Shown: positions 1 to 8,429 of the stretch, piece by piece | Layout of the letters: every line of letters starts with the position of its first letter | How positions within the stretch are numbered: the first letter of the stretch is position 1 | NCBI GenBank assembly: GCA_903862935.1 | Contig: CAIOZY010000036.1 | Location: 62,001 to 126,000 of the forward strand | Direction of reading: 5' to 3' | Source: an uncultured Opitutaceae bacterium | GTDB lineage: Bacteria; Verrucomicrobiota; Verrucomicrobiia; Opitutales; Opitutaceae | Length of the DNA: 64,000 nt | The notes under the pieces: model-generated | Told to the model about the DNA's origin: nothing | The model's database searches: none | Seen by the model: only the letters and a program-made list of their open reading frames with translations | Position numbers and translations under genes: made by a program

Positions 1-938
1 CCGTCCTCGACCGAGTAGCGTTCGGAATGGCTATAGTACTTCCCGAGCACGTCGGCGCGGAAATGCACGGGCGTGAGATAGTTCGGTGCGTCCGGATTGG
101 CTCCGAAATTATTTTTTAGCTTCGTGTGATCGCAGGTGAATTCGACGTCGTGACCTTGCTCATCACGCCCAATGATAAAGGTCGGATATTTTTCGCCCGC
201 TGCGTCCTTGTACGGCCAAAAGCCGGATTCTTCTTTGGGCAGCGGAGCGAGGAGCTTCTTGCCGCAGAAGTAGGCGTGTGTGCGATATGGTTTCCGGAAG
301 TCGCAGTCCCGGACGCCCCAGTGAAAGGAATGGTCGGATTCGCGAACGATTCGCTCGTGCTCCTCGTCGGCGAGTTTCTCCAGCGGCGCTTCCGAATAGC
401 GGTTGATGTCGAGCTGGATCGAAAGGTGCATGTTTTTAATAGCGAGAAATTGCCGGATTTCCTTCGTCCGGACTTCCACCCGCGTTGGCAGGATCCGCGC
501 CACCACCTCCGGATTACCAGCCTCGTCGTCCTTGATGAACTCCTCGCGCTTCTTGCCTTGGTAAAGATTGTGAAAATGGCGGAATTCCTCAGAAATTTCG
601 CGGAAGCTTTCGGGTCCGGTGTGGAAACTTCGGCAAAATATCAGCGGTTCCACTCCCCCGAGAAAGCCATATTGATCATAGCTCACTTTCGCGCTTTTGC
701 CGTGGCCGGATTGCGAGGTTCCTGGCATCCCGCTTCCTGCCTGTAAATCCCAGCAGTGATCTTCGAGCGCTTTCTTCACCTGTTCGTCTGGAATGAGGGC
801 GCTGTAGATGAGGCCGTCCTCCTGTATGCTTTCGATCTGGCCGTAGACCGTCTGCCACGCCTCGCCGGCTAGATTCGCCGCGAAGAATTGGCGCCAGCCG
901 TCAAACCTGAGAAATTCAATGGAACCGGGCGTGTCCAT
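1..938 (-). CDS. Uncharacterised protein, C-terminus cut by window edge
   Basis: An open frame of 312 codons runs from an ATG at 938 to the left edge without a stop; I translated it through to check. It begins MDTPGSIEFLRFDGWRQFF. It is rich in aromatic and acidic residues, with segments such as GGVEPLIFCRSFH, SEEFRHFHNLYQGKKRE and SDHSFHWGVRDCDFRKPY, which read like a real folded protein. No signal peptide, membrane segment or family motif is recognised. Codon use (TTA, CTA, ATA, many A/T third positions) differs clearly from the GC-rich neighbours and suggests a recent arrival. No purine ribosome-binding site precedes the ATG. Function unknown. Confidence 0.75.
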   Translation of the reverse strand, partial: MDTPGSIEFLRFDGWRQFFAANLAGEAWQTVYGQIESIQEDGLIYSALIPDEQVKKALEDHCWDLQAGSGMPGTSQSGHGKSAKVSYDQYGFLGGVEPLIFCRSFHTGPESFREISEEFRHFHNLYQGKKREEFIKDDEAGNPEVVARILPTRVEVRTKEIRQFLAIKNMHLSIQLDINRYSEAPLEKLADEEHERIVRESDHSFHWGVRDCDFRKPYRTHAYFCGKKLLAPLPKEESGFWPYKDAAGEKYPTFIIGRDEQGHDVEFTCDHTKLKNNFGANPDAPNYLTPVHFRADVLGKYYSHSERYSVED

Positions 939-1325
939 AATGCGAACTGGAGTACACAGGCATTCGTAGTTCCGGGCAATCCTGAGCGGTGCCGAACCAG
1001 AATTGGGCGAGCTACCTAAATCATCGCTTATCATCGCGGAACGGAGATGTGGTTTACTCCGACCCTATCGCAAGACGCGTAAGCGGGGGCCAGAACCAGC
1101 GGTTCACGATTCGAGCTGGGACTCGATCATTGAAATGCCCCCGAGAGGTCCTGGAGGGGGAAGGCAATTTCGGGCGATTTCTATCGGCTGGGGCTAACCA
1201 ACTACCTCTCTCTCGAAGACTACGTCCTGAACTACGTCACCGCTTTCACGAAGTTGCCCCAAGTTGCCTGATGTTTCATTTCCAAAACTGCGTCAGATGG
1301 ACTTTCGCAACCCCCTGAAAACAAG
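939..1325. other. Intergenic stretch with possible coding remnants
   Basis: No intact gene is evident between the left-edge gene and the tRNA terminator. Short plus-strand frames contain protein-like stretches: EPAVHDSSWDSIIEMPPR around 1090-1145, and, in another frame with a stop between them, LTNYLSLEDYVLNYV around 1193-1240, ending at a TGA near 1270. They could be fragments of one frameshifted gene, but neither is recognisable. The small ATG-initiated frames here look spurious. Confidence 0.3.
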
Positions 1326-1351
1326 AAACCTCCAGAGGTTTCTGGAGGTTT
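1326..1351 (-). terminator. Rho-independent terminator of tRNA-fMet
   Basis: A perfect 11-bp stem, AAACCTCCAGA with TCTGGAGGTTT, has a 4-nt loop and lies just past the 3' end of the minus-strand tRNA. On the minus strand it is followed by a T-rich run (CTTGTTTT). Position and orientation fit termination of the tRNA transcript. Confidence 0.75.
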
Positions 1352-1356
1352 CAAAT

Positions 1357-1433
<77 letters not shown>

Positions 1434-1447
1434 ATAAAGGAAGGGTG

Positions 1448-1476
1448 AACGTTGGCACTCCCTCGGTCCCTGTCAA
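1448..1476 (-). promoter_or_regulatory. Candidate promoter of tRNA-fMet
   Basis: On the minus strand a perfect TTGACA (1476-1471) is followed after 17 nt by AACGTT (1453-1448), about 15 nt before the mature tRNA 5' end. The -35 is consensus and spacing is ideal, but the -10 is poor. Confidence 0.4.
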
Positions 1477-1543
1477 TGGGTTTTCCGGCGGATGACGGCG
1501 CGCGGCTGCCCCGGTCCATGCCCAGCCCCTTCTCGGGGCTCAA

Positions 1544-1573
1544 CTTCCCTCCAAAACGCTTCCCTCCAAAACG
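1544..1573. repeat. Perfect 15-bp tandem duplication
   Basis: CTTCCCTCCAAAACG occurs twice head to tail (1544-1558 and 1559-1573), directly upstream of the TTGACA of the rplM promoter candidate. A short hairpin (AGCCCC/GGGGCT, about 1524-1540) sits just before it. The duplication may be a slippage product or a paired binding site. Confidence 0.9.
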
Positions 1574-1577
1574 AGGG

Positions 1578-1605
1578 TTGACACCCCTTCCCAAAAGCCT
1601 AGCTG
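1578..1605 (+). promoter_or_regulatory. Candidate promoter of rplM-rpsI
   Basis: A consensus TTGACA at 1578-1583 is followed after 16 nt by TAGCTG at 1600-1605. Transcription would start about 8-10 nt before the rplM ATG, giving a nearly leaderless mRNA. The -35 and location support it; the -10 is only moderate. Confidence 0.45.
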
Positions 1606-1620
1606 TTAACCCCTTTTCCC

Positions 1621-2043
1621 ATGAAAACTTTCCTCGCCAAGAAGGAGACGGTGAAGCCCAATTGGTATCTTATTGATGCCGAAGGCCAGGTGCTGGGCCG
1701 TCTCGCGGTCAAGGCGGCCAACATTATCCGCGGACGCCACCGGCCGACCTACACCCCCCATGTGGACACCGGGGACTTCGTCGTGATCATCAACGCCGAC
1801 AAGGTCGTCCTGACCGGCAAGAAAGAGGAGCAGAATGAGTACATGTTCTTCTCCGGCTTTGTAGGCGGGGAGAGCGTCCGCAGCATCAAGTTAATGCGGG
1901 AGCACAACCCGGCCTTCATCATCAAGCACGCCGTCAAGGGGATGCTGCCGAAGAACCGGATCGCGGCCAAGATGCTCACAAAGCTCAAGGTCTTCGCCGG
2001 GCCGAAGCACACCCACGAGGCCCAGAACCCGGTCAAGATTTAA
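1621..2043 (+). CDS. rplM: Large ribosomal subunit protein uL13
   Basis: The 140-residue product is a full-length L13, an early-assembling protein of the 50S subunit. The N-terminus [19 protein letters not shown], the segment [17 protein letters not shown] and the internal [17 protein letters not shown] are typical of the family. rpsI follows after 14 bp, the conserved L13-S9 pairing, and a strong terminator closes the two-gene unit. The ATG is preceded by a pyrimidine run (ccccttttccc) with no Shine-Dalgarno sequence; the start is fixed by the conserved N-terminus. Confidence 0.97.
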   Translation: MKTFLAKKETVKPNWYLIDAEGQVLGRLAVKAANIIRGRHRPTYTPHVDTGDFVVIINADKVVLTGKKEEQNEYMFFSGFVGGESVRSIKLMREHNPAFIIKHAVKGMLPKNRIAAKMLTKLKVFAGPKHTHEAQNPVKI

Positions 2044-2057
2044 GTCCGACAACGACC

Positions 2058-2459
2058 ATGACGACCACCCCCGCCACCATTTTCGCCGGAACCGGCCGCC
2101 GCAAGACCGCGGTTGCCCGGGTTCGCCTCCACGAGGGCACCGGAAAGCTTCTTGTGAACGGCCGCGAGTTCGAGCGCTACTTCAGCCACGAGAACTTCGC
2201 CAAGCAGGCCTACGCCCCTCTCCTCACTGTCAGCCTCCGGGACAAGATCGACGTCCTCGTGAACGTCACCGGCGGCGGCGTCTCCGGCCAGGCCGGGGCG
2301 GTGGCGCACGGGATCGCCCGGGCGCTCCAAAAGATGAACATGGAGCTGCGCCCGGCCCTGAAGAAGGCCGGCCACATCAAGCGCGATCCGAGGGAGAAGG
2401 AGCGCAAGAAGCCCGGACAGCCCGGCGCCCGCAAGCGCTTCCAGTTCTCAAAGCGCTAA
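2058..2459 (+). CDS. rpsI: Small ribosomal subunit protein uS9
   Basis: A 133-residue S9 of the 30S subunit head. It shows the family opening [19 protein letters not shown], a central glycine-rich [21 protein letters not shown], and the basic C-terminal tail ending in [11 protein letters not shown], the tail that in S9 proteins reaches toward P-site tRNA. It lies 14 bp after rplM and is followed by a rho-independent terminator, so the two are very likely co-transcribed. The spacer has no clear ribosome-binding site. Confidence 0.97.
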   Translation: MTTTPATIFAGTGRRKTAVARVRLHEGTGKLLVNGREFERYFSHENFAKQAYAPLLTVSLRDKIDVLVNVTGGGVSGQAGAVAHGIARALQKMNMELRPALKKAGHIKRDPREKERKKPGQPGARKRFQFSKR

Positions 2460-2485
2460 GCCTCGAAAGAGACTGTTTTTTCAAT

Positions 2486-2520
2486 GCCGCCGGCGCTCTG
2501 CAGCCCGGCGGCTTTTTTTT
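2486..2520 (+). terminator. Rho-independent terminator after rpsI
   Basis: A GCCGCCGG/CCGGCGGC stem (2486-2493, 2505-2512) is followed immediately by eight T residues. It lies 26 bp past the rpsI stop and is the clearest intrinsic terminator in the window. Confidence 0.9.
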
Positions 2521-2563
2521 GGCCTTCAAAAGCGGCTCGCGGTCCGACCTGCCTTGCCATGCA

Positions 2564-3346
2564 ATGACTCCCGTAATTTCCAACGCAAAATCCATGATCC
2601 TCGGGGTTGCCGCACTGTGCGCGGCCGCCTCGTCATCCCAAGCCCAGGCTCCCGTCTCGGTCTCGGTAATGACTTCGTACGCCTCCCAGTACGTCTTCCG
2701 GGGCGAGCGCCTGGGAGGACCCTCGTTCCAGCCCTGGGTCGAGGCGACCGCAGGAGACCTGAGTCTCGGGGTCTGGGCCAGCACCCCCATTTCAGCGAAG
2801 GTCCCGGGCCAGTCCGACCCGGAGCTCGACCCGTACGCTTCCTACTCGATCTCCCTCCCCGCACACCTCAGCCTCGTTCCGGGCTGCACGCTCTATACCT
2901 ATCCCCGGGCTCCGGTTGGGAAGGGGTTCTACCGGTCGAGGTTCGAGCCGAGCGTTGGCCTGACTTGGAGTGCCCTTGGAGTCCGGGTCACGCCGAAAGC
3001 CTACTACGACCTCGCCCGACGGGGCGCCACCTACGAACTGACCGCGGTCGCCGCGGTTCCCCTTTCCTCCCTAGGCACCGAGGCCGACGTCACGGCCACG
3101 GCCGGGGACACCCAGCTCAGCTCTGCGGTAAACGGCGCCTCACCGGCAATCGAGTCCCGGGGCGAGTACTGGCTTCTCGGCGTGACGGTGCCTGTTCAAC
3201 TTACCCGGCAGCTGCGCGCTTCCGTGGGCTGGGCCTACACGCAGGCAACGAGCTCCTACCTCAAGCAGGGGATCCTCCCCAGGATCTCCAACCCAGCCGC
3301 GGCGGGACGGGCGGTCCTGACCGTCGCGCTCGGGTTCTCTCTTTAA
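2564..3346 (+). CDS. TIGR02001-like outer membrane protein
   Basis: The 260-residue product begins with a signal peptide: a short polar stretch, then MILGVAALCAAASSS and a QAQA cleavage region. The mature part opens VSVSVMTSYASQYVFRGERLGG, shortened here to the key SQYVFRG, which is the hallmark start of the TIGR02001 (TorF) outer-membrane family. Alternating hydrophobic/polar strands continue to a C-terminal VLTVALGFSL, ending in an aromatic-hydrophobic residue pattern as in beta-barrels. The start at 2564 gives a normal leader; an ATG at 2519 would add 15 poor residues overlapping the terminator, and 2594 is an alternative. Substrate unknown. Confidence 0.7.
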   Translation: MTPVISNAKSMILGVAALCAAASSSQAQAPVSVSVMTSYASQYVFRGERLGGPSFQPWVEATAGDLSLGVWASTPISAKVPGQSDPELDPYASYSISLPAHLSLVPGCTLYTYPRAPVGKGFYRSRFEPSVGLTWSALGVRVTPKAYYDLARRGATYELTAVAAVPLSSLGTEADVTATAGDTQLSSAVNGASPAIESRGEYWLLGVTVPVQLTRQLRASVGWAYTQATSSYLKQGILPRISNPAAAGRAVLTVALGFSL

Positions 3347-3399
3347 CGCATAAATTCCAACTGGCGTCCTTTGCGACCGCTTGCGATCTTCTCAAAACT

Positions 3400-4425
3400 A
3401 TGAAAGTCGGCATCATCGGAGCATCCGGTTACGCGGGCGAGGTCTTGGTCAGGCTGCTGCTCAAGCACCCGAAGGCCGAACTCGCCGCAGTGACCTCCCG
3501 AACCCACGCGGGTAAGCCCCTGGCCCAGGTGATCCCCAGCGTCCGCGGGATAGACAAGGGAATCGTGTTCTCGGCCTCCGACCCCGTCGCCCTGGCGAAG
3601 GGGGACGTCCCGCTCTTCTTCCTCGCCCTCCCCCACGGTGCCTCGGCCGAGTTTGCGCGGGCCCTGGTCCCCGCGGGTAAGCGTATCATCGACTTGAGCG
3701 CCGACTTCCGAGTGGCGGACCTGGCCACCTACGAACGCTACTACGGCAAGCACCACGCCCCCGAGCTGCTCTCATGCGCCCGGTACGTACTGCCCGAGAT
3801 CACCCCGCCGTCCTGGAAGGCCGAGGCTAAGATCGTCGCCTCCCCCGGCTGCTACCCAACGAGCATCCTCGTGCCCCTGGTCCCGCTCCTCAAGGCGGGC
3901 CTGGTCACCCGGGAGCACATCGTCGCCAACAGCTTCAGCGGCGTTAGCGGTGCCGGCCGCAAGGTCGAGGAGACCTACCTCTATGTCGAGCGGGCCGAGA
4001 GCGCCAAGGCGTACGGCTTGGTCAGGCACCGGCACCTTTCAGAGATCGAGGAGCAGCTCGAGCTCCACACCGGGGCCAAGACCGTGATCCAGTTCAACCC
4101 GCACCTGGCGCCGATGCGCTTCGGAATCGCGACGACGATCACGGTCCCCGGGACCCCGGGGACGACCATCGAGGCTATCTACGCCTGCTGGAAACGGGCG
4201 TACGGCTCGGCCCCCTTCGTCCAGATCCTGCCGAGCGGGGAGACCCCGGACACGGCCCACGTCGTGGGGACGAACCGGATCGACATTTCCGCAGTGCTCG
4301 ACCCGAGAACGGGCAACGCGGTCATCACCTCCGCCGAGGACAATCTCATCAAGGGGACGGGCGGCCAGGCAGTGCAGACCCTCAACCTGTGGCAGGGTTG
4401 GGACGAGACCGCGGGGCTTGTTTAA
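3400..4425 (+). CDS. argC: N-acetyl-gamma-glutamyl-phosphate reductase
   Basis: ArgC carries out the third step of arginine synthesis, the NADPH-dependent reduction of N-acetylglutamyl-5-phosphate to the semialdehyde. The 341-residue product has the Rossmann motif GIIGASGYAGE near residue 4 and the catalytic cysteine at 151 in SPGCYPTS, with LPHG and IDLSADFR also conserved. The start at 3400 is set by the conserved MKVGIIGASGYAG; an upstream extension in the same open frame is a high-GC artefact that would overlap the preceding gene. It opens the arginine cluster and is followed 51 bp later by homospermidine synthase on the same strand. Confidence 0.96.
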   Translation: MKVGIIGASGYAGEVLVRLLLKHPKAELAAVTSRTHAGKPLAQVIPSVRGIDKGIVFSASDPVALAKGDVPLFFLALPHGASAEFARALVPAGKRIIDLSADFRVADLATYERYYGKHHAPELLSCARYVLPEITPPSWKAEAKIVASPGCYPTSILVPLVPLLKAGLVTREHIVANSFSGVSGAGRKVEETYLYVERAESAKAYGLVRHRHLSEIEEQLELHTGAKTVIQFNPHLAPMRFGIATTITVPGTPGTTIEAIYACWKRAYGSAPFVQILPSGETPDTAHVVGTNRIDISAVLDPRTGNAVITSAEDNLIKGTGGQAVQTLNLWQGWDETAGLV

Positions 4426-4476
4426 ACTGCTTGTCAGCGGAGCGATTCCGCCGAACCTAAGTCACACACACCACCC

Positions 4477-5934
4477 ATGATCAACTTCGACAAAAAGATC
4501 CTCTTTGTAGGCTACGGCGCGGTCGCCGAGTGCACGCTGCCCATCCTGCTCAAGTCCATCCGGGTTCCCGCGCAGAACATAACCGTCATGGACTTCGAAA
4601 ACCGGGCCGCGAAGCTGAAGCCCTGGACAAGCAAGGGCGTCCGGTTCGTCCGCGACCGGGTGACCCGGGCGAACATGGGCCGGCTTCTGGGCAAGCACCT
4701 CGCGGCGGGCGACCTGCTGATCGACCTGGCCTGGAACATCGACGCCTGCGAGATCCTCCAGTGGTGCCACGACCACGGGATCATGTACGTCAACACGTCG
4801 ACCGAGCTGTGGGACCCGTACGCCGGCGCCCCGAACAAGCACCCGACGGAGAAAACCCTGTACTGGCGGCACATGAAGGTGCGCCAGATGACCGCCAAGT
4901 GGAAGGAGAAGGGTCCGACAGCCGTCATCGAGCACGGGGCGAACCCCGGGCTTATCTCCCACTTCACCAAGCAGGGCCTGATCGACATCGGCGAGAGCAT
5001 GCTCGAGGACAAGCTGGTCAAGGGACGGGCCGCCGAGGAGGTCCGCGACCTGATCCGCACCTGGTCCTTCAACCGCCTGGCCCGCAAGCTCGGGGTGAAG
5101 GTGATCCACTGCAGCGAGCGGGACACCCAGATCACCGACCAGCCAAAGCAGGTGGACGAGTTCGTCAACACCTGGAGCATCGAGGGCTTCCGCGAGGAGG
5201 GGACAACCACGGCCGAGATGGGCTGGGGCACCCACGAGAAGACGCTCCCCGCCCTGGCCTACAGCCACAAGACTGGCCCGAAGAACCAGATCTGCCTTGC
5301 CAGGATGGGGATCAATACCTGGGTCCGCTCGTGGGTTCCGAACTACAGCATCCTTGGGATGGTGGTCCGCCACGGCGAGGCCTTCACGATCTCGGACAAG
5401 CTGACCGTCTGGGAGAAGGGCCGGGCAGTCTACCGGCCCACAGTCCACTACGCCTACTGCCCGTGCGACAGCGCGATCGCCTCTCTGAACGAGATGCGCG
5501 GCTACGGCTACCGCCTGGTCGAGAACCAGCGGATTATGAACGACGAGATCACGAGCGGCGCCGACATTCTCGGGGCGCTCCTGATGGGTCACCCGTACAA
5601 CTCCTGGTGGGTCGGAAGCGACCTGTCGATCGAGCAGTCCCGCCGCCTGGTGCCCCACCAGAACGCGACGACGATGCAGGTCGCCATCTCGGTCGTGGCA
5701 GCCTCAATGTGGATGATCGAGAACCCCGACCAGGGGCTGCGCGTCCCTGACGACCTGCCTCACGATTACGTGCTTAAGGTCTCCAAGCCGTACCTCGGCA
5801 AGTGGATCTCGAAGGCCTCCGACTGGACACCCCTCAAGGGCCAGGCCAGCGCCTTCAAGGGCTACAACAAGCCGGGGCTGGATCTCAAGGATCCGTGGCA
5901 GTTCCAGAACTTCCTCGTCACGGCAAACGACTAG
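4477..5934 (+). CDS. hss: Homospermidine synthase
   Basis: The 485-residue protein matches bacterial homospermidine synthases (about 475 residues), NAD-dependent enzymes that join two aminobutyl groups, from two putrescines, to give sym-homospermidine. Visible marks are an N-terminal nucleotide-binding segment FVGYGAVAECTLP (residues 10-22), the region VNTSTELWDPY near 105-115, and the family motif HGANPGLISHF near 153-163. It belongs to the saccharopine-dehydrogenase-like fold. An ornithine decarboxylase-like gene follows after 15 bp, which would provide putrescine. The ATG is preceded by cacaccaccc rather than a Shine-Dalgarno site. Saccharopine dehydrogenase or carboxynorspermidine synthase are less likely given length and motifs. 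Confidence 0.9.
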   Translation: MINFDKKILFVGYGAVAECTLPILLKSIRVPAQNITVMDFENRAAKLKPWTSKGVRFVRDRVTRANMGRLLGKHLAAGDLLIDLAWNIDACEILQWCHDHGIMYVNTSTELWDPYAGAPNKHPTEKTLYWRHMKVRQMTAKWKEKGPTAVIEHGANPGLISHFTKQGLIDIGESMLEDKLVKGRAAEEVRDLIRTWSFNRLARKLGVKVIHCSERDTQITDQPKQVDEFVNTWSIEGFREEGTTTAEMGWGTHEKTLPALAYSHKTGPKNQICLARMGINTWVRSWVPNYSILGMVVRHGEAFTISDKLTVWEKGRAVYRPTVHYAYCPCDSAIASLNEMRGYGYRLVENQRIMNDEITSGADILGALLMGHPYNSWWVGSDLSIEQSRRLVPHQNATTMQVAISVVAASMWMIENPDQGLRVPDDLPHDYVLKVSKPYLGKWISKASDWTPLKGQASAFKGYNKPGLDLKDPWQFQNFLVTAND

Positions 5935-5949
5935 ACCCACACACACCCG

Positions 5950-7089
5950 ATGATCGCGCCAGCGCGGCTCAAGAAACTCGCCAAGGAGCACGGAACCCCG
6001 CTTTTCGTGATCGACCACGAGGAGCTGCGCCGGAACTACCGCCAGTTCCGCCGCTACCTGCCCCGCGTGCAGGTGTATTACGCGGTCAAGGCAAACCCCG
6101 ACCCCGCGATCGTCCGGACCCTCTTCAAGGAGGGCTCGAGCTTCGACGTCGCCTCGATGCCGGAGTTCATGATCGTCCACGAGAACATCAAGGGGATGCC
6201 GGCAAAGCAGCGGCAGGACTGGATCTGGGACAAGATCATCTACGCCAACCCCACGAAGCCGACCGATACGCTCGAGCAGCTGAACCGCTACAAGCCCCTG
6301 GTCACCTTCGACAACCTCGAGGAGATCCGGAAGATCAAGAAGCACGCCCCGAACGCGGGGCTAGCCCTTCGGCTCAAGGTTCCGAACACGGGCGCAATGG
6401 TTGAGCTCTCCTCGAAGTTCGGCGCTGCGCCCGGGGAGGCGGTGGACCTGATCCTCGAAGCTGACAAGGTCGGTCTCACCGTCGAGGGGATCAGCTTCCA
6501 CGTGGGGAGCCAGACCACCAACTTCGAGAACTACGTCCAGGCCCTTAACCTCACGGCGAACGTCTTCAAGGAGGCCGCCGACCGCGGCTACAAGAAGATG
6601 TTCCTGATCGACATCGGGGGAGGTTTCCCCGCGCCGTACGACGCGACGGTGAAGCCCTTCCGGGAGCTGGCGAAGGTGATCCGCACCGAGATCGAGCGGC
6701 TGTTTTCCCCGGACATCCAGATTCTAGCCGAGCCGGGCCGGTTCCTCGTGGCCTCCGCGGGCTACGCCGTCTCCGAGATCATCGGCAAGGCGGTCCGGGA
6801 CGGGAAGAGCTGCTACTACATCAACGACGGTGTCTACCACACCTACTCCGGGGTCATCTTCGACCACTGCAAGTACCCGATCCTCTCCTTCGAAAAGGGC
6901 CCGACCCAGATCTGCTCGGTGTTCGGGCCGACCTGCGACGCCCTGGACGTGGTGTCGATGGCCGAGAACCTGCCCAACCTGGAGCGCGGGGATTTCGTCT
7001 ACAGCGTCAACATCGGGGCCTACAGCCACGCGTCGGCGACCTACTTCAACGGCTTCCCTCCGGCGAAGGTGGTTCACGTGAACCAGTAG
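5950..7089 (+). CDS. Fold-III PLP decarboxylase, probably ornithine decarboxylase
   Basis: A 379-residue alanine-racemase-fold decarboxylase. The PLP lysine is K47 in YYAVKANP; GGGFP (223-227) and EPGR (261-264) are phosphate-binding motifs; the catalytic cysteine is C329 in GPTCD, and the C-terminal NIGAYSHASATYFNGF matches ornithine decarboxylases. An insertion around residues 78-97 (HENIKGMPAKQRQDWIWDKI) lengthens the loop after the first domain. It directly follows homospermidine synthase, so conversion of ornithine to putrescine is the best reading. Lysine or carboxynorspermidine decarboxylase is possible; the residues that separate these activities cannot be judged with certainty here. 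Confidence 0.85.
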   Translation: MIAPARLKKLAKEHGTPLFVIDHEELRRNYRQFRRYLPRVQVYYAVKANPDPAIVRTLFKEGSSFDVASMPEFMIVHENIKGMPAKQRQDWIWDKIIYANPTKPTDTLEQLNRYKPLVTFDNLEEIRKIKKHAPNAGLALRLKVPNTGAMVELSSKFGAAPGEAVDLILEADKVGLTVEGISFHVGSQTTNFENYVQALNLTANVFKEAADRGYKKMFLIDIGGGFPAPYDATVKPFRELAKVIRTEIERLFSPDIQILAEPGRFLVASAGYAVSEIIGKAVRDGKSCYYINDGVYHTYSGVIFDHCKYPILSFEKGPTQICSVFGPTCDALDVVSMAENLPNLERGDFVYSVNIGAYSHASATYFNGFPPAKVVHVNQ

Positions 7090-7112
7090 CCGCCGCCGCA
7101 GACGGGCCCCGG

Positions 7113-8429
7113 CTAGCTGCGGTAGTCGGCGTTCTCGCTCACGTACTCGTGGGTGAGGTCGCCCCCCAGGATCGTGGCCCCCGCGGAGCCCGCTCCCAAC
7201 TCGACCTCGATCTCGACGCAGCGCTCGTGCCGCGGAAAATCGATGGGCGGTGAGAAGACCCCGTCCTTCGGCGGGGCGCTCTGGTAGAGCTCGGCCGACC
7301 GCAGGTGAGCGGCGAGCGCCTTCTCCTTCTCGGGGTTAAGCTGGAAGACACCGCCTGAAAAGATCTCCACGCCCCCCATCTTGATCCGCAGACGCGACAG
7401 GTCGGCCCCGGGGGCGGACGGGCCGACATACTTTCCGACGGCCGAGACAAGCCGGCCAACGTTCGGGTCGTTTCCAGCGACGGCGCACTTGAAAAGCGGG
7501 GCGTTCACGATCGACTTGCCGATCCCCCGGGCGAGAGCCGCATCCGGAGCCCCGGTCACCCTGACCCGGATCACGTGGCGGACCCCCTCGCCATTCCGGA
7601 CGATGTCCTCGGCCAGGTCCGAGCAGACCTGCCCCAGGGCCCTTCCGAAGGCCGCCGTGTCCGGGCACGGGACCCGGCCCGACGAGGCGAGGATCACGGT
7701 GTCGGAGGTGCTCATGTCGCTGTCGATGCTGATCGAGTTGAAGCTGCCCTCGACGGCCTCCCGGAGTATTTCCCTCAGCTTCGCCCTCGGGACGGCAAGG
7801 TCGGTCAGGATGAAGACCAGCATCGTCGCGAGGTTCGGCTCGATCATTCCGGCCCCCTTGGCAATCGCCACGATCGAGCCTTCGCCGACCTGGGCGCGGC
7901 GAATCTTTGGGTAGAGGTCGGTTGTCACGATCCCCTCGGCGGCAGGCAGGATCGAATCGCCCCTGAGCGCCGCGACCGCACTCGGGAGCGCCGCGACCAT
8001 GGCCCCTTCGGGAAGCCCCCAGCCGATGACCCCGGTAGAGCTCGGCCAGATCTCCTTCGGGCCGAACCCCACAAGCCTTGCCGCCTCGCCGCAGATCCGC
8101 TCGGCCACCTCCACCCCGCCCGGTGCGCAAACGTTGGAAATCTTGTTGTTGATGACGATTGCGCCGAGTGCGGGCTCCTCAAGTCGCCTGCGCCCAATGA
8201 TCACCGGGGCCCCGGGGAACGCGTTTTTCGTGAAGACGGCGGCAAAGTCGGCCGTCGGCTTGTCGAGGGCGATCACGGTCAGCGCCATCTTCGCCGGCAG
8301 CGGGGCCTCCCGGGGCGTGAACTCGAAGCGGGCCGTGCCGGTGCGGAAGCCCGCGGGCAGCGCCGCTTGGCCGGCAAGCCACGCGCGGTGTTCGGCGCGG
8401 GATTTAAACGAGGATGCGGTGCTCGGCAC
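7113..8429 (-). CDS. argJ: Bifunctional glutamate N-acetyltransferase / amino-acid acetyltransferase
   Basis: ArgJ moves the acetyl group from N-acetylornithine to glutamate, closing the cyclic arginine pathway, and in bifunctional forms also uses acetyl-CoA. The 438-residue precursor has the self-cleavage site in KGAGMIEPNLATML, with T202 expected to become the nucleophile of the beta chain, an STG oxyanion segment near 131-133, and the standard C-terminal YVSENADYRS. The start is GTG at 8429. It is convergent with the decarboxylase gene and divergent from argB, with a 192-bp A/T-rich shared upstream region. Whether it also makes acetylglutamate from acetyl-CoA cannot be read directly. Confidence 0.95.
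   Translation of the reverse strand: MPSTASSFKSRAEHRAWLAGQAALPAGFRTGTARFEFTPREAPLPAKMALTVIALDKPTADFAAVFTKNAFPGAPVIIGRRRLEEPALGAIVINNKISNVCAPGGVEVAERICGEAARLVGFGPKEIWPSSTGVIGWGLPEGAMVAALPSAVAALRGDSILPAAEGIVTTDLYPKIRRAQVGEGSIVAIAKGAGMIEPNLATMLVFILTDLAVPRAKLREILREAVEGSFNSISIDSDMSTSDTVILASSGRVPCPDTAAFGRALGQVCSDLAEDIVRNGEGVRHVIRVRVTGAPDAALARGIGKSIVNAPLFKCAVAGNDPNVGRLVSAVGKYVGPSAPGADLSRLRIKMGGVEIFSGGVFQLNPEKEKALAAHLRSAELYQSAPPKDGVFSPPIDFPRHERCVEIEVELGAGSAGATILGGDLTHEYVSENADYRS

Noticed and set aside
126-746. Plus-strand 206-codon open frame at the left edge
   Set aside because: It is antisense to the continuous minus-strand frame 1-938, whose protein composition is much more convincing.
2554-4425. 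623-codon frame that would extend argC upstream
   Set aside because: The extra N-terminus overlaps the outer-membrane protein gene and is arginine/proline-rich nonsense; ArgC begins at 3400.
4462-5658. Long minus-strand frame opposite homospermidine synthase
   Set aside because: Typical high-GC antisense shadow; no recognisable protein features.
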